Source of the DNA: Candidatus Woesearchaeota archaeon
GTDB taxonomy: Archaea; Nanobdellota; Nanobdellia; Woesearchaeales; JABIAG01
Length of the DNA stretch: 64,000 nucleotides
Assembly (NCBI GenBank): GCA_018653365.1
Contig: JABIAG010000003.1
Location: 124,001-188,000 of the forward strand
Direction: 5' to 3'
Shown in pieces: positions 50,231-59,298 of the stretch. Numbering within the stretch: the first letter of the stretch is position 1; each line of letters starts with the position of its first letter. The translations under genes and the position numbers were made by a program. Under the pieces are notes generated by a model, which saw nothing but the letters and a program-made list of their open reading frames with translations, was not told the origin of the DNA and did not search any database.

Positions 50231-51279
50231 TTGTATGCCTCTGAGTATTTTTTTGCTACAACAGTCCAAGAATAATTTTTTATTATGTATTCTCTGCATT
50301 TTTTTCTTAATCCTTCTGCTTTTTTTTGCATTTCTTTTAATGCGTTTACTAATTCAGCTAAGCTTCCTGGTTTAACCTTTATTCCCACTGTGTTGTCTAT
50401 TACATCTCTCATTCCACCAATGTTGCTTCCGATAACAGGGGTTCCACAACTTAATGCTTCTAGTGTAACAAATCCAAATGGTTCTTTTAGTGAAGGAATA
50501 ACTAGGACGTCTGCTTCAGAATAGTAATTGGGTAATTCAGATTGTGGTTTTTTGCCTAAGAATTCACAGTTAATCTTCGAGTCATTAGCCAGTTTCTTTA
50601 ATTGCATTTCTTTATCACCACTCCCAATGATCTTAAGGCAGTAATCATAATTTAATTTAGAACAAGCAGTAATTAGTTTGTTAATACCTTTTTCTTTTGA
50701 TAACCGTCCAACATATAGAATTCGTAACTTTTCTGACTTTGTATGTTTCTTTGGTGAAAATAGTTCCGTATCAACACCATTACTGATAACTTTGATCTCT
50801 CTTTTTATTCCAAGCTTCTCTAGTTCGTTCTTTGCTTGGGTTGTTAGGGTTGTTACAGTTTTAGCATTTCTTAAGAGCTTTTTCCCATATAGGTGATATG
50901 CTATTTTGATTATTGTCGGTATCTTCTCTATCCTTTGGGTTAATACTAAATTTTTGAGTTTTCTTAATTGCCATCCCATTGGCATAAACCATTCTTGTAA
51001 ATGTATTGCATCAAAGTTTTCTTTTTCAATCTTTTTTTTCAATCCCCTTAATTTTAACATGCCTTTTCTTTTTATGCCGCAACTATTTAGTCTAATCACT
51101 CTTACGTTTTTTAATTTACTTCCTTCAGTTATCTTTCTTACTTTTCCATATCGTGGTACAGAAAATTTACTAACATAAATTGTGATTTCATGACCTAATT
51201 TCGTTAAATTATCTGCTAGGTAATACTCATTTCCTTTTTCTCTTTCATCATAAAATGCAGTTATTAGTGCAATCTTCAT
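50227..51279 (-). CDS. GT4-family glycosyltransferase
   Basis: 350 residues, GT-B fold. The N-terminus is MKIALITAFYDEREKGNEY; LRILYVGRLSKEKGINKLIT lies near residue 185, FLGKKPQSELPNYYSEADVL near 240 and the E-x7-E motif EPFGFVTLEALSCGTPVI near 270. Its start overlaps the methyltransferase stop by 4 nt. It likely adds one sugar of the AglB-linked glycan. Confidence 0.92.
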   Translation of the reverse strand: MKIALITAFYDEREKGNEYYLADNLTKLGHEITIYVSKFSVPRYGKVRKITEGSKLKNVRVIRLNSCGIKRKGMLKLRGLKKKIEKENFDAIHLQEWFMPMGWQLRKLKNLVLTQRIEKIPTIIKIAYHLYGKKLLRNAKTVTTLTTQAKNELEKLGIKREIKVISNGVDTELFSPKKHTKSEKLRILYVGRLSKEKGINKLITACSKLNYDYCLKIIGSGDKEMQLKKLANDSKINCEFLGKKPQSELPNYYSEADVLVIPSLKEPFGFVTLEALSCGTPVIGSNIGGMRDVIDNTVGIKVKPGSLAELVNALKEMQKKAEGLRKKCREYIIKNYSWTVVAKKYSEAYK

Positions 51280-52004
51280 TTTTTCTCCATTATAACATAC
51301 CAACCATTAACCATTCTGTGTGGCAGTACATTAGCTATTTTTTGATCAACCTTTTCCAGCAGTCTTCTTAGAGGTGTATGGAAGAATAGTTGGTTTATTG
51401 GAAACGTTCCTAATATGAAGCAATGGTTTTTTATCTTTCTTATTTTTAGTCCTGCCTTATTTGCTAATTTTTTTAGTTGTTTTATTCTGAACTTTTGTAT
51501 GTGTGGGTTATCATAATTTGCTGTGAACATACCTTCGTTTGTTTTTGTTTTACTTTTTAGTTTTGTTGTTTTTCTTGTTCGAGTTATTAATCTTCCAATA
51601 ATTTCGCTTGATCCATATCCATTTGGGACTGTGATGATTGCCCACTTTTTTGTAACTCTTGAAATTTCTTTTAACATACTTTCAGGATTTTGTAAATGTT
51701 CTAGTACTTGAATGTTTAACACCACATCATATTTTTCTTTTTCTTCTTTTATGTCTTTTACTTCAAAACTTACATTGGGTAGTTTGTTTCTTTTTTTTGC
51801 AATTTCGATTGATGCTTTATCTACGTCTATGCCTCTTATTTTTTTAGCAACTAGTCCTGTTGGAATTGTAATTGATCCCGTTCCACAACCAACATCTAAA
51901 ATGCTGGCATTATTAATCTTTTTTATGAAATCAGTTACGAACTTTAACCTATTTATTCCTCCTACATCGTCTTGTACATTGGTATGTTTTAGAAAAGCGT
52001 TCAT
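51276..52004 (-). CDS. SAM-dependent methyltransferase
   Basis: 242 residues. Motif I ILDVGCGTGSITIPTG near residue 35, the acidic IDVDKASIEI and VVLNIQVLEHLQNPESMLKEI near 97 are present. It continues the chain of 4-nt overlaps in this operon: its ATG at 52004 overlaps the GT9 stop. It probably O-methylates a sugar of the glycan. Confidence 0.88.
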   Translation of the reverse strand: MNAFLKHTNVQDDVGGINRLKFVTDFIKKINNASILDVGCGTGSITIPTGLVAKKIRGIDVDKASIEIAKKRNKLPNVSFEVKDIKEEKEKYDVVLNIQVLEHLQNPESMLKEISRVTKKWAIITVPNGYGSSEIIGRLITRTRKTTKLKSKTKTNEGMFTANYDNPHIQKFRIKQLKKLANKAGLKIRKIKNHCFILGTFPINQLFFHTPLRRLLEKVDQKIANVLPHRMVNGWYVIMEKK

Positions 52005-53110
52005 TTTACCTCTTTTAATACTTCTTCTACCTTTATTTTTTTCATACACTTTCGTTTTAGTTTTTGATTGCAGTGATCGTAAAGTCCACAAGGGCTACAT
52101 TCTTCATGTTTGCTGATTACTGTGCAATTTTTGTATGCTTTCCATCTTTTAATGTTTGTGGGTCCCATCAATTCTATTGTTTTTGCTCCAACGATTGAAG
52201 CTAGATGCATTCCTCCGGAATCGCATCCAATTACATACTTTGCTTTTGTCATTAAAGCTCCAACTTCATTTAGATCTTTTCCAAGAAATTCAAGGGGTTT
52301 TGTTCGTGCATATTTCATTACACTTAATACATTTTTATCTCCTTTTGCTCCTGATAGAATTACTTGATATTTCAAGTTTAGTTTATCAACAAGTTCGATC
52401 CATTTTTCTAATTCCCATTCTTTTGTCGGATACCCTGCTGAAGGTAAAATAACAATGATTTCTTTTTCAACTTTTTCTAGTACTACTTCAAGTTTCTTAT
52501 ATTCTTCTTTTCCTATTTCAAGTTTATATTTTGCATCGGTTCCACCAATTGCTTTGGCTAGTTCCAAGTTGTTTTCTACTTCGTGTTTATCAAGAAACTT
52601 AATTGGGTGGGTTAATAGATACTCTCCCCCAGTTATTCCATATCCTGCTCGTAATGGTGCTTTGCTTTTATAAACTAGTAAGAGTATGTTTCTCAGGTCC
52701 CCCCTTAAATCTATTGCCAAATCATATTGTGATTTTTTTAATTTTTTAATTAATTTAAAGTATGTTTTGATGTCATTCCAATCAAGTTTGAATCCATATC
52801 TTATCCAAGGAACATCATATTCGATTAAATTGTCATAATCATAGTTATATTTCCATACTTCTTTGAATTTTGAATTGATTACTACATCAATTTGAGCTTT
52901 TGGGTATGCTTTTCTTATTGATTCTATTGCTGGAAAGCTGATTAATGTGTCTCCCAGATAGCCAAAGTCCACAATTAATATCTTTTTAATTTCACTAAGA
53001 GAAATGCTTCTCTTGTTTTCAAACAGTTTGCAAGCGGGGTGGATTGTTTTTAGTATTCCATCAACTATCGCAACGGCTTTTCCTCTTTTCTTATTTATTA
53101 TCTTATTCAT
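52001..53110 (-). CDS. GT9-family glycosyltransferase (heptosyltransferase-like)
   Basis: 369 residues. The GT9 pattern is KILIVDFGYLGDTLISFPAIESIRKAYP near residue 43, LAIDLRGDLRNILLL near 130, IVILPSAGYPTKEW near 218 and KYVIGCDSGGMHLASIVGAKTIELMGPTN near 290. A Cys-rich C-terminal end (ECSPCGLYDHCNQKLKRKC) is present as in many GT9 enzymes. In bacteria these add heptose; here any ADP- or NDP-sugar is possible. Confidence 0.92.
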   Translation of the reverse strand: MNKIINKKRGKAVAIVDGILKTIHPACKLFENKRSISLSEIKKILIVDFGYLGDTLISFPAIESIRKAYPKAQIDVVINSKFKEVWKYNYDYDNLIEYDVPWIRYGFKLDWNDIKTYFKLIKKLKKSQYDLAIDLRGDLRNILLLVYKSKAPLRAGYGITGGEYLLTHPIKFLDKHEVENNLELAKAIGGTDAKYKLEIGKEEYKKLEVVLEKVEKEIIVILPSAGYPTKEWELEKWIELVDKLNLKYQVILSGAKGDKNVLSVMKYARTKPLEFLGKDLNEVGALMTKAKYVIGCDSGGMHLASIVGAKTIELMGPTNIKRWKAYKNCTVISKHEECSPCGLYDHCNQKLKRKCMKKIKVEEVLKEVK

Positions 53111-54239
53111 TTAGTAACTCTCGGTAAACTTTTTCATATTCTTCAATTATATCTTTCCATAAAAATGTTTTTGTGCCAAACTCAGTTAGTTTTCCCTGAT
53201 AGACGTCAACAACCCCTTTAGTTATTGCATTAGCGTTTCCCGGTTCGACTAGTTTGCCCTTGCCGTTTATTACTTCCGGTAGTGATCCCGCATTTGTTGC
53301 TACAACTGCTTTTCCTAAACTGCACGCTTCTACGCAAGTATATCCAAAGCCTTCTGCTAGTGAGGGTATAACAACACAATCTGCCATCATTACCTGGCTT
53401 GGTAGTTCTTCATACTTTGCAGGTTCTAATATTATGATGTTTTCTTTAAGTTTGAGTTTTTCAATCATATTCATTAGTTTGTCATACTGTTTTGTATACG
53501 CTTTAGCTTTACTTAATCTTAGTACTAATTTAACATTTTTTATTTCTTTTTTTATTTCTGGAAGCGCATTGATCAAATACTCAAAGCCTTTAGATGTACC
53601 GGGTCTTCCTGATGCGAAAAGAACATAATTTGTCTCAATATTCAACTTTTTTCTCCAAAGACTTTTGTCATACTTTTTTGGGTCCCATGGAGCGTAATCC
53701 ATACCATTGTGTATTGTCATAACTTTTTCTTTTGGGATATTTTTAACATTAAGTAGGTCTTTTTTTGTTGCGTTAGAAACACATATGTATTTGTCAAACT
53801 TTTGTTTGTATATTCCCTTTTCGAGCGTATTATGGATCCAGATGGAAACTCCGCGTTTTTCAGTAACTAGATTCCATTTCCCTATCCATACTTCATGTAC
53901 TGTTAAAATAACTTTCTTACCTGCTTTTTTGGCTCCAATTGAAGCGGGTCGACTTGCTGTGAATGTTGTAGTGTGTACTAAATCATAATTTTTGGCTTCT
54001 TGTGCAACTTTTCTTGTTGCTAGGAAGCTAAATAAGTATCTTGTCAGAATTTTTGGTACGTTTACACGTTCAATTTCAACTCCATTAAGGGTTTCTTTTT
54101 TTTGGGTTCCTGAAATTCTAGAAGTGATTACTTTAACGTTATGTCCTCTTTTAACTAAACCTTCGCATAGGTTCTTGAATACAATTTCTACTCCTCCTAT
54201 GTGGGGAAGGTAGTATTCCAATACAAACAGTATTTTCAT
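53103..54239 (-). CDS. GT4-family glycosyltransferase
   Basis: 378 residues, GT-B fold. MKILFVLEYYLPHIGGVEIV at the N-terminus is followed by VLFASGRPGTSKGFEYLINAL near residue 203 and the E-x7-E motif EGFGYTCVEACSLGKAVVAT near 300. It overlaps DUF2304 by 4 nt and GT9 by 8 nt. Confidence 0.93.
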   Translation of the reverse strand: MKILFVLEYYLPHIGGVEIVFKNLCEGLVKRGHNVKVITSRISGTQKKETLNGVEIERVNVPKILTRYLFSFLATRKVAQEAKNYDLVHTTTFTASRPASIGAKKAGKKVILTVHEVWIGKWNLVTEKRGVSIWIHNTLEKGIYKQKFDKYICVSNATKKDLLNVKNIPKEKVMTIHNGMDYAPWDPKKYDKSLWRKKLNIETNYVLFASGRPGTSKGFEYLINALPEIKKEIKNVKLVLRLSKAKAYTKQYDKLMNMIEKLKLKENIIILEPAKYEELPSQVMMADCVVIPSLAEGFGYTCVEACSLGKAVVATNAGSLPEVINGKGKLVEPGNANAITKGVVDVYQGKLTEFGTKTFLWKDIIEEYEKVYRELLNE

Positions 54240-54616
54240 TTTCTTTCTTCATCTTCAGTTTTCTTAGACAAGTTATCAGTTTCAATAACTTCACAATTTT
54301 TTAATGCTATTTTTCTTACTATTTCTTCTACTTTTTTGTTATTTTTCTTTACTAGTCTGTAATTTTGAAATCCCAGTAGTATTAAGAATAAAAATCCAAT
54401 TATAGTTAGGAAATCAAGGGTTCGTACAATTGAGAGCGTTCGTGTTATTTTATCTAGAATGTTGGGAAATATAATTAAAAAGATAAACACTAGCCAGAAT
54501 ATTGTCCACAGAACAAATTCGCCGCTTCTAAATTCTTTCTTTTTGAAGTTAACAAAACTAAGATAAAGTAATACTGCTCCAAATAAAACTCCAATAATCT
54601 GTATTCCCACTAACAT
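54236..54616 (-). CDS. DUF2304 family membrane protein
   Basis: 126 residues, three membrane helices at about 3-21, 33-52 and 68-84, and a charged C-terminal tail. The pattern FKKKEFRSGEFVLWTIFWLVFI is the DUF2304 hallmark. These proteins are usually encoded next to a GT2 polyprenyl-phosphate sugar synthase and may anchor it; that is the case here (54630). A GGAGGG site lies about 6 nt before the ATG. Confidence 0.88.
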   Translation of the reverse strand: MLVGIQIIGVLFGAVLLYLSFVNFKKKEFRSGEFVLWTIFWLVFIFLIIFPNILDKITRTLSIVRTLDFLTIIGFLFLILLGFQNYRLVKKNNKKVEEIVRKIALKNCEVIETDNLSKKTEDEERK

Positions 54617-54629
54617 TTTTTTCCCTCCT

Positions 54630-55295
54630 TCATAGGTTAAATAACTTCCACTTTATTAAGTTTAGTACTATTTTTATGCCATCAACTGTTGTTGTGCCTT
54701 TGTATTTATCCCCATATATTGTTGTTATGGGAATTTCGCAGTAGTTGATATTATTTCTTCCTGCTCTTGCAATCATCTCTGATTCCATTGAATAATCATT
54801 AGCTTGCCATCGAATCTTTTTATATGTTTCTGATGTGAATGCTCTAAACCCTGATTGTGTGTCTCGTAAGTTTATTCTATAAAGGAGTTTGGTAATCTTG
54901 TCTATTGCAAAATTTCCTGCTCTGAATATGAAGGGCATATTTTTTGAGGGAATTCTATAGCCAAATACTAAGTCTTTTTCTTTTAGTTTTGTAATAAAAT
55001 TTGGAATCAGTTTTGGTTCATGTTGTCCGTCTGCATCCATTACAATGATGTGTTTTGCTCCTCGACTTATTGCATAATCACATCCGGTTTTTAATGCTGC
55101 ACCTTTACCTAAATTTGTTATGTGTCTTAATACTGTAACTTTTTCAGTTTTTGCTATTTTAGAAGTTGAGTCTTTGCTGCCATCATCAACGAGGATTATA
55201 TTTTTTACATAAGTCTTAACATCTTTTAGTACTTTTCCGATGTGTTTCTCTTCGTTGTGTGCTGGAATGACAACGAAGGTTTCATTCGGTTCCAT
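54630..55295 (-). CDS. GT2 glycosyltransferase, dolichol-phosphate mannose synthase-like
   Basis: 221 residues, soluble GT-A type. Motifs are FVVIPAHNEEKHIG, VDDGSKDST, metal site IIVMDADGQHEP near residue 85 and NLRDTQSGFRAF. It lacks membrane helices, so the DUF2304 protein encoded next probably supplies the membrane tether. It follows AglB with a 14-nt overlap and makes the lipid-linked sugar for it. Confidence 0.92.
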   Translation of the reverse strand: MEPNETFVVIPAHNEEKHIGKVLKDVKTYVKNIILVDDGSKDSTSKIAKTEKVTVLRHITNLGKGAALKTGCDYAISRGAKHIIVMDADGQHEPKLIPNFITKLKEKDLVFGYRIPSKNMPFIFRAGNFAIDKITKLLYRINLRDTQSGFRAFTSETYKKIRWQANDYSMESEMIARAGRNNINYCEIPITTIYGDKYKGTTTVDGIKIVLNLIKWKLFNL

Positions 55296-58134
55296 TGCCC
55301 TCTTTACTTGCCTCTTCTTTTAATCGTGTTTGAACTTGACATTGCCAATCTACTTTGTAAACATATATTTTGCCCCCAGTTATTTGGGTTTGTTCATCAA
55401 ATTTCTCAAAACAGTTTAATCCATTTCCATTATTGAAAAACATTCTTGTGAACATGCTGCTAGATAATAATGGATCAGTAGCCATGGCTTGATACTCTTC
55501 ACCTTTTTTTATTACGGTTATGCCTACGCTAATTCCTGAGTTATTGTATTCTTTTTGTGTAATGATTCCCTCCTCAAAGTAAGCAAACTTTTTTGGTGTT
55601 AGTTTGTCTTGAGTGGTTGTTTGAGCATAGATTTCTTTGCTAGTTGTGTTTAAAATGAATGGAATCTTTTGATTGCCCACTCCTTGAATACATTGATATA
55701 TGGTAGGTTCTATTTCACTGCATGTTTTTAATCCTGATGCGTATCCAGGCCATCTTGATATCCATTGATTTGGGTCTTGGGTTGTTATATCATCATAGTA
55801 TTTCATTGATTGTTCTTCACTTAGTTCGAATTGAGTTTGTAAAATAGTTAGGCTTTCAGATTCTGTTTTTCCTTTTAGCTCTCGTACCATTGATGCTTTT
55901 TCAAAGTCCCAGCTCCCAAAGTGGCCCCACACTCCTGCTTTTCCAACCATGTCTTCTGAGGCTATAACGAATGCTTCGGGGGGCGCACAGTGTGTAAGGG
56001 TTAAGATTTCTTCAACTTCATTTTCAGAAAATTCATTTGATTCAAGTAAGTTCTTTGCACCAGTTTCATCTTGTAAGATTATGTTTTTAATAAGTAAAAT
56101 GGAGTTGAAATCATTTTTTAATTTATCATTTATTTTATCATAAGCCCCGTTACCGCCACAATCCAGCATTCTTATTATTGCAAATGCTTCTTTTTCATCA
56201 GATGTTAAGAGTAATTTTCCTACCCAATGCGCTTTTGGCGAGTTTTGAGATGCACCATCAAAGTTGGTTCCTCGGTCTGCTGCGTATTTAAACCAGTGTC
56301 CAAAGTCCCACCAGGAGGTAATAATTGCGTTTTCTTCTGAGCTTTCTTTTATGTTTGTTAATGAAGTCCACCATGCATCATTCATTGAGGGAATTTCGTT
56401 AACTGCTTGATTCCATCCTGCTTTTGCAGGTGCAACTAATAATCCAATTGCTAGTAATATGAATATTATGTTTATTAGCCCTTTGCTTATGTCTAGTTGA
56501 GCGGGCAGTGTCTTTTTTGCATAATTGTAAATGATGCCTATAAATGCGCCTATCGCAATACTAAATGCCGGAACTAATAATAATGTAAATCTTAATCCTT
56601 TTGTTGAACCATAAATTGCGCCAACAAACCATAATGTTAAAAATATTGCATATTTTAGATCCCGTTTTCCATTCTCTTTTTTAACAACAGTTAAGATGAT
56701 TCCAACAACAGCAATAAAGAATAAGAATCCACCCCCTATTGCACCAATTGTTGATTCAACGGATGCAGGGTTTAGTTCTGCTACGGTGGTTAACACATTA
56801 GGCCAGATTGTTCCCAGGGCAACTTCTTTTATTTGAATGATGCTCAGTGGGAAGTTTAAGAATGCATAGAAAAATTGTTGTATTCCTCTAACAAATCCAC
56901 TTTTAAAAAGTATGGCAACACTTAACATTGCAGCGAAGAAGAATGGAACTGCTGATATTATGAGGTCTTTTAGTGTTGTTTTTGTCTCTTTTTTTGTTTT
57001 TGAATTCATAATTAGTTTTATGATTCCATAGATTATTATTGTTGCAATTATAAAGTCAAATATGTACCACCATCCTGACCAGAATCTTGAATATAGTCCA
57101 ACCAAAAGTCCAGAACCTATACCTAACCATAATTTGGTTTTAGTTTTCTTTGCTTCAAATGCACCTATAAACAGCCAGGCAATCATTAGTGGAAAAAACA
57201 CGTTATATGGGTCTGTATCAGCAAATCCTGCTACTGTTCTTGTCATAAATGCAGTATGTACTGCTAGCAAAGATGCTCCCGCTGTTGCCCCTAAGTTTCC
57301 TGCGACTTTTTTTATTAAGAAAAAGCAGGGAATTATGGCAAGGGTCGCTATTATTAATGGCACGTAAAAAATAGCCTTCATAATATCTTTATTTCCAAAG
57401 GCTCGTGAAATTTTGAAAGTTATATAATTTACATAATTGTGATAATTGTTATCTGGTGCTTTTTTGCTTGGGGCGTTCTTTTTTGTTTCATATGATATTC
57501 CGTTTTCTTTTACATCTCCAAGATGTCCATTTTCATCAAGATTTCTTGCATATCTTGCATAATAATATGGGTCGATCGCAATTAAGTATGTTTGTCCATT
57601 ATCATTTTGTAATCTTGATTTGTATGCCTTCCTGTATCCTTCAATTGCTTCATTATAAGGAAGTTGCTCTAACTGGCCATTTCCTGGAGCAAAGACCTTG
57701 TCTTGAAGTTTAAGTTTTTTATATTCTTCTTCTATGAGTCTTTGTTTGTTTTCTTGTGGTAAACTTGGAAACTGTGCGTTTATTGATTGAGAGATAACAT
57801 TCATGTTAAAGTTGTCAATGCTGTTTTCTGCCCATTGTTCGGTTATAGGCAAATAGGCAGGTTGTATTCTAAAAAATATGCTAAGAAATATGGGAATTAA
57901 TATTAATAGAATAATTCCATATTTTTTTGTAAACTTTTTGGTTTCTTTATACCCTTTTTTGATTGTTTCTTTTACGTCTTTTAAATCTAGTTCATCTTCG
58001 GTGGATTCTTTACTTTCTTTTTTATCTTTTGAAAAGAAGTTTTTGAATCCTGCTTTTATTTTTGAGAAGTCTATATTTACTTCTTCGTCTTCTATTTTTT
58101 CTTCTTGAGATTTGGATTTTTCGTTTTCTTCCAT
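55282..58134 (-). CDS. aglB: Oligosaccharyltransferase AglB/STT3
   Basis: 950 residues. The catalytic signature WWDFGHW lies near residue 609. First outer loop AIDPYYYARYARNL, a later ASVEST stretch, and a C-terminal outer domain complete the STT3 pattern. It transfers a polyprenyl-linked glycan to Asn-X-Ser/Thr. An unusual N-terminal cytoplasmic extension of about 70 residues, acidic and Lys/Glu-rich, precedes the first membrane helix. ATG 58134 is preferred to TTG 58155 given TATA at 58168-58177. It heads an apparent nine-gene operon reaching 48291. Confidence 0.95.
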   Translation of the reverse strand: MEENEKSKSQEEKIEDEEVNIDFSKIKAGFKNFFSKDKKESKESTEDELDLKDVKETIKKGYKETKKFTKKYGIILLILIPIFLSIFFRIQPAYLPITEQWAENSIDNFNMNVISQSINAQFPSLPQENKQRLIEEEYKKLKLQDKVFAPGNGQLEQLPYNEAIEGYRKAYKSRLQNDNGQTYLIAIDPYYYARYARNLDENGHLGDVKENGISYETKKNAPSKKAPDNNYHNYVNYITFKISRAFGNKDIMKAIFYVPLIIATLAIIPCFFLIKKVAGNLGATAGASLLAVHTAFMTRTVAGFADTDPYNVFFPLMIAWLFIGAFEAKKTKTKLWLGIGSGLLVGLYSRFWSGWWYIFDFIIATIIIYGIIKLIMNSKTKKETKTTLKDLIISAVPFFFAAMLSVAILFKSGFVRGIQQFFYAFLNFPLSIIQIKEVALGTIWPNVLTTVAELNPASVESTIGAIGGGFLFFIAVVGIILTVVKKENGKRDLKYAIFLTLWFVGAIYGSTKGLRFTLLLVPAFSIAIGAFIGIIYNYAKKTLPAQLDISKGLINIIFILLAIGLLVAPAKAGWNQAVNEIPSMNDAWWTSLTNIKESSEENAIITSWWDFGHWFKYAADRGTNFDGASQNSPKAHWVGKLLLTSDEKEAFAIIRMLDCGGNGAYDKINDKLKNDFNSILLIKNIILQDETGAKNLLESNEFSENEVEEILTLTHCAPPEAFVIASEDMVGKAGVWGHFGSWDFEKASMVRELKGKTESESLTILQTQFELSEEQSMKYYDDITTQDPNQWISRWPGYASGLKTCSEIEPTIYQCIQGVGNQKIPFILNTTSKEIYAQTTTQDKLTPKKFAYFEEGIITQKEYNNSGISVGITVIKKGEEYQAMATDPLLSSSMFTRMFFNNGNGLNCFEKFDEQTQITGGKIYVYKVDWQCQVQTRLKEEASKEGNGTE

Positions 58135-58165
58135 TTTTTGTTTAGTGATATTCAAGAACTGGAAA

Positions 58166-59176
58166 CTATTTATAAATTTTTGGGGCGTATGTGATTAGTG
58201 TTGGATTACGTAATAAGAGCTTGATTGCAATCTTTTTTAGGTTATCTCGATCTATTTCTTCAAGTATTTTTTTGTTTTTTTCTTTTCTAAATAATTTAAA
58301 TAGTTTTTTAATTTCTTCATCGTTTAAATGGTCTAATACTTTTCTTGCTATTAATTGTGTTTTCAATTCTTTTCTTACCTTTCTTAGTTTTCTTTTGTAT
58401 TTTTTTCTTTTAATTAAACAGTTTGCTAGAACTTTTGCTGCTTTCAATCCAGGTATGATTCCGCCGCCGGTTGTTGCTTTTACCATTCCTGCTGCATCCC
58501 CTACTATGTATAGGTTATTTTTGCAGAGTTTGTTTTTTGGGTTATATTTTGGAATTAGTCCTGCTTGTAATGAATTTTGTTTTCCTTTTGTAAACTTTTT
58601 GAATGTTTGTTTAGCGTTTTCTTTTTCATCCATGATTCCAACGCGGCAGGTCCCATTTCCTTCAGGGATTGTCCATCCAAATTTGCCGTAATCAAGCGAG
58701 GCCTTAATTTGAGAGTCCGGGAGTTTTATTTTAGTTTGTATTCCCATCCAAGATGTTGTTTTGTTTCCTATGGCTTTTGATACTATTGAGTTGGGCCCAT
58801 CCGCACCTATGATTATTCCTTTTAGTTCAGCTAAATCATTAATTCTTTTTCCCAGAGAAAATTTAACCCCTCTTTCTTTTGCTTTATTATAAAAAAACGT
58901 ATCAAATTTGGTGCGGTCTATTATTATGTCTGGATTTCTTAGTTTTATTTTGAGCTTTTGATCTTTATAACTTATTTCAAAGTTTTTTATTTTGTTTAGA
59001 ATAACTTCTGGTGGAATTTGGATCACACTATTAATACTATTAGTTATTATTCCTGCGCATTGTACTGGTTTTCCAATTTCTGAATGTTCTTCATAAACTT
59101 CCACTTCGAATTTATCTGCAAGTAGGTATGCAAGATAACATCCAACTGGTCCAGCGCCGATTATATTGATTTTCAT
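58166..59176 (-). CDS. Geranylgeranyl reductase-type FAD protein
   Basis: 336 residues. N-terminal FAD-binding is INIIGAGPVGCYLAYLLA; VYEEHSEIGKPVQCAGIIT is the family's flavin and substrate motif near residue 30, and IVGDAAGMVKATTGGGI lies near 225. Members saturate geranylgeranyl chains of archaeal ether lipids or of polyprenols. The protein is short relative to the usual 380-400 residues, with a highly basic C-terminal helix. A reduced dolichol-like carrier for AglB is a possible product, given the neighbour. Confidence 0.9.
   Translation of the reverse strand: MKINIIGAGPVGCYLAYLLADKFEVEVYEEHSEIGKPVQCAGIITNSINSVIQIPPEVILNKIKNFEISYKDQKLKIKLRNPDIIIDRTKFDTFFYNKAKERGVKFSLGKRINDLAELKGIIIGADGPNSIVSKAIGNKTTSWMGIQTKIKLPDSQIKASLDYGKFGWTIPEGNGTCRVGIMDEKENAKQTFKKFTKGKQNSLQAGLIPKYNPKNKLCKNNLYIVGDAAGMVKATTGGGIIPGLKAAKVLANCLIKRKKYKRKLRKVRKELKTQLIARKVLDHLNDEEIKKLFKLFRKEKNKKILEEIDRDNLKKIAIKLLLRNPTLITYAPKIYK
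58168..58177 (-). promoter_or_regulatory. Promoter of the AglB operon
   Basis: ATTTATAAAT lies within the 3' end of the flavoprotein gene, centred about 38 nt before the aglB ATG. It predicts a start site near 58147. No other TATA-like element of comparable quality appears before the eight following genes, which are all coupled or closely spaced. Confidence 0.6.
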
Positions 59177-59298
59177 TCTTGTTTTAACTTCCTCAATTAT
59201 TTAACTTTGACCTACTACTATATAATAGTAAACTATCAATAATCTTTATAAGCTTTACTCCATTTCCAAATAAAATAGTTGTTGGAGGGATATTAAAA

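Noticed and set aside
48291..58134. LPS core locus because of the heptosyltransferase-like GT9
   Set aside because: Archaeal context (AglB, TATA promoters) and absence of lipid A or ADP-heptose genes; GT9 enzymes occur in archaeal glycan clusters as well.
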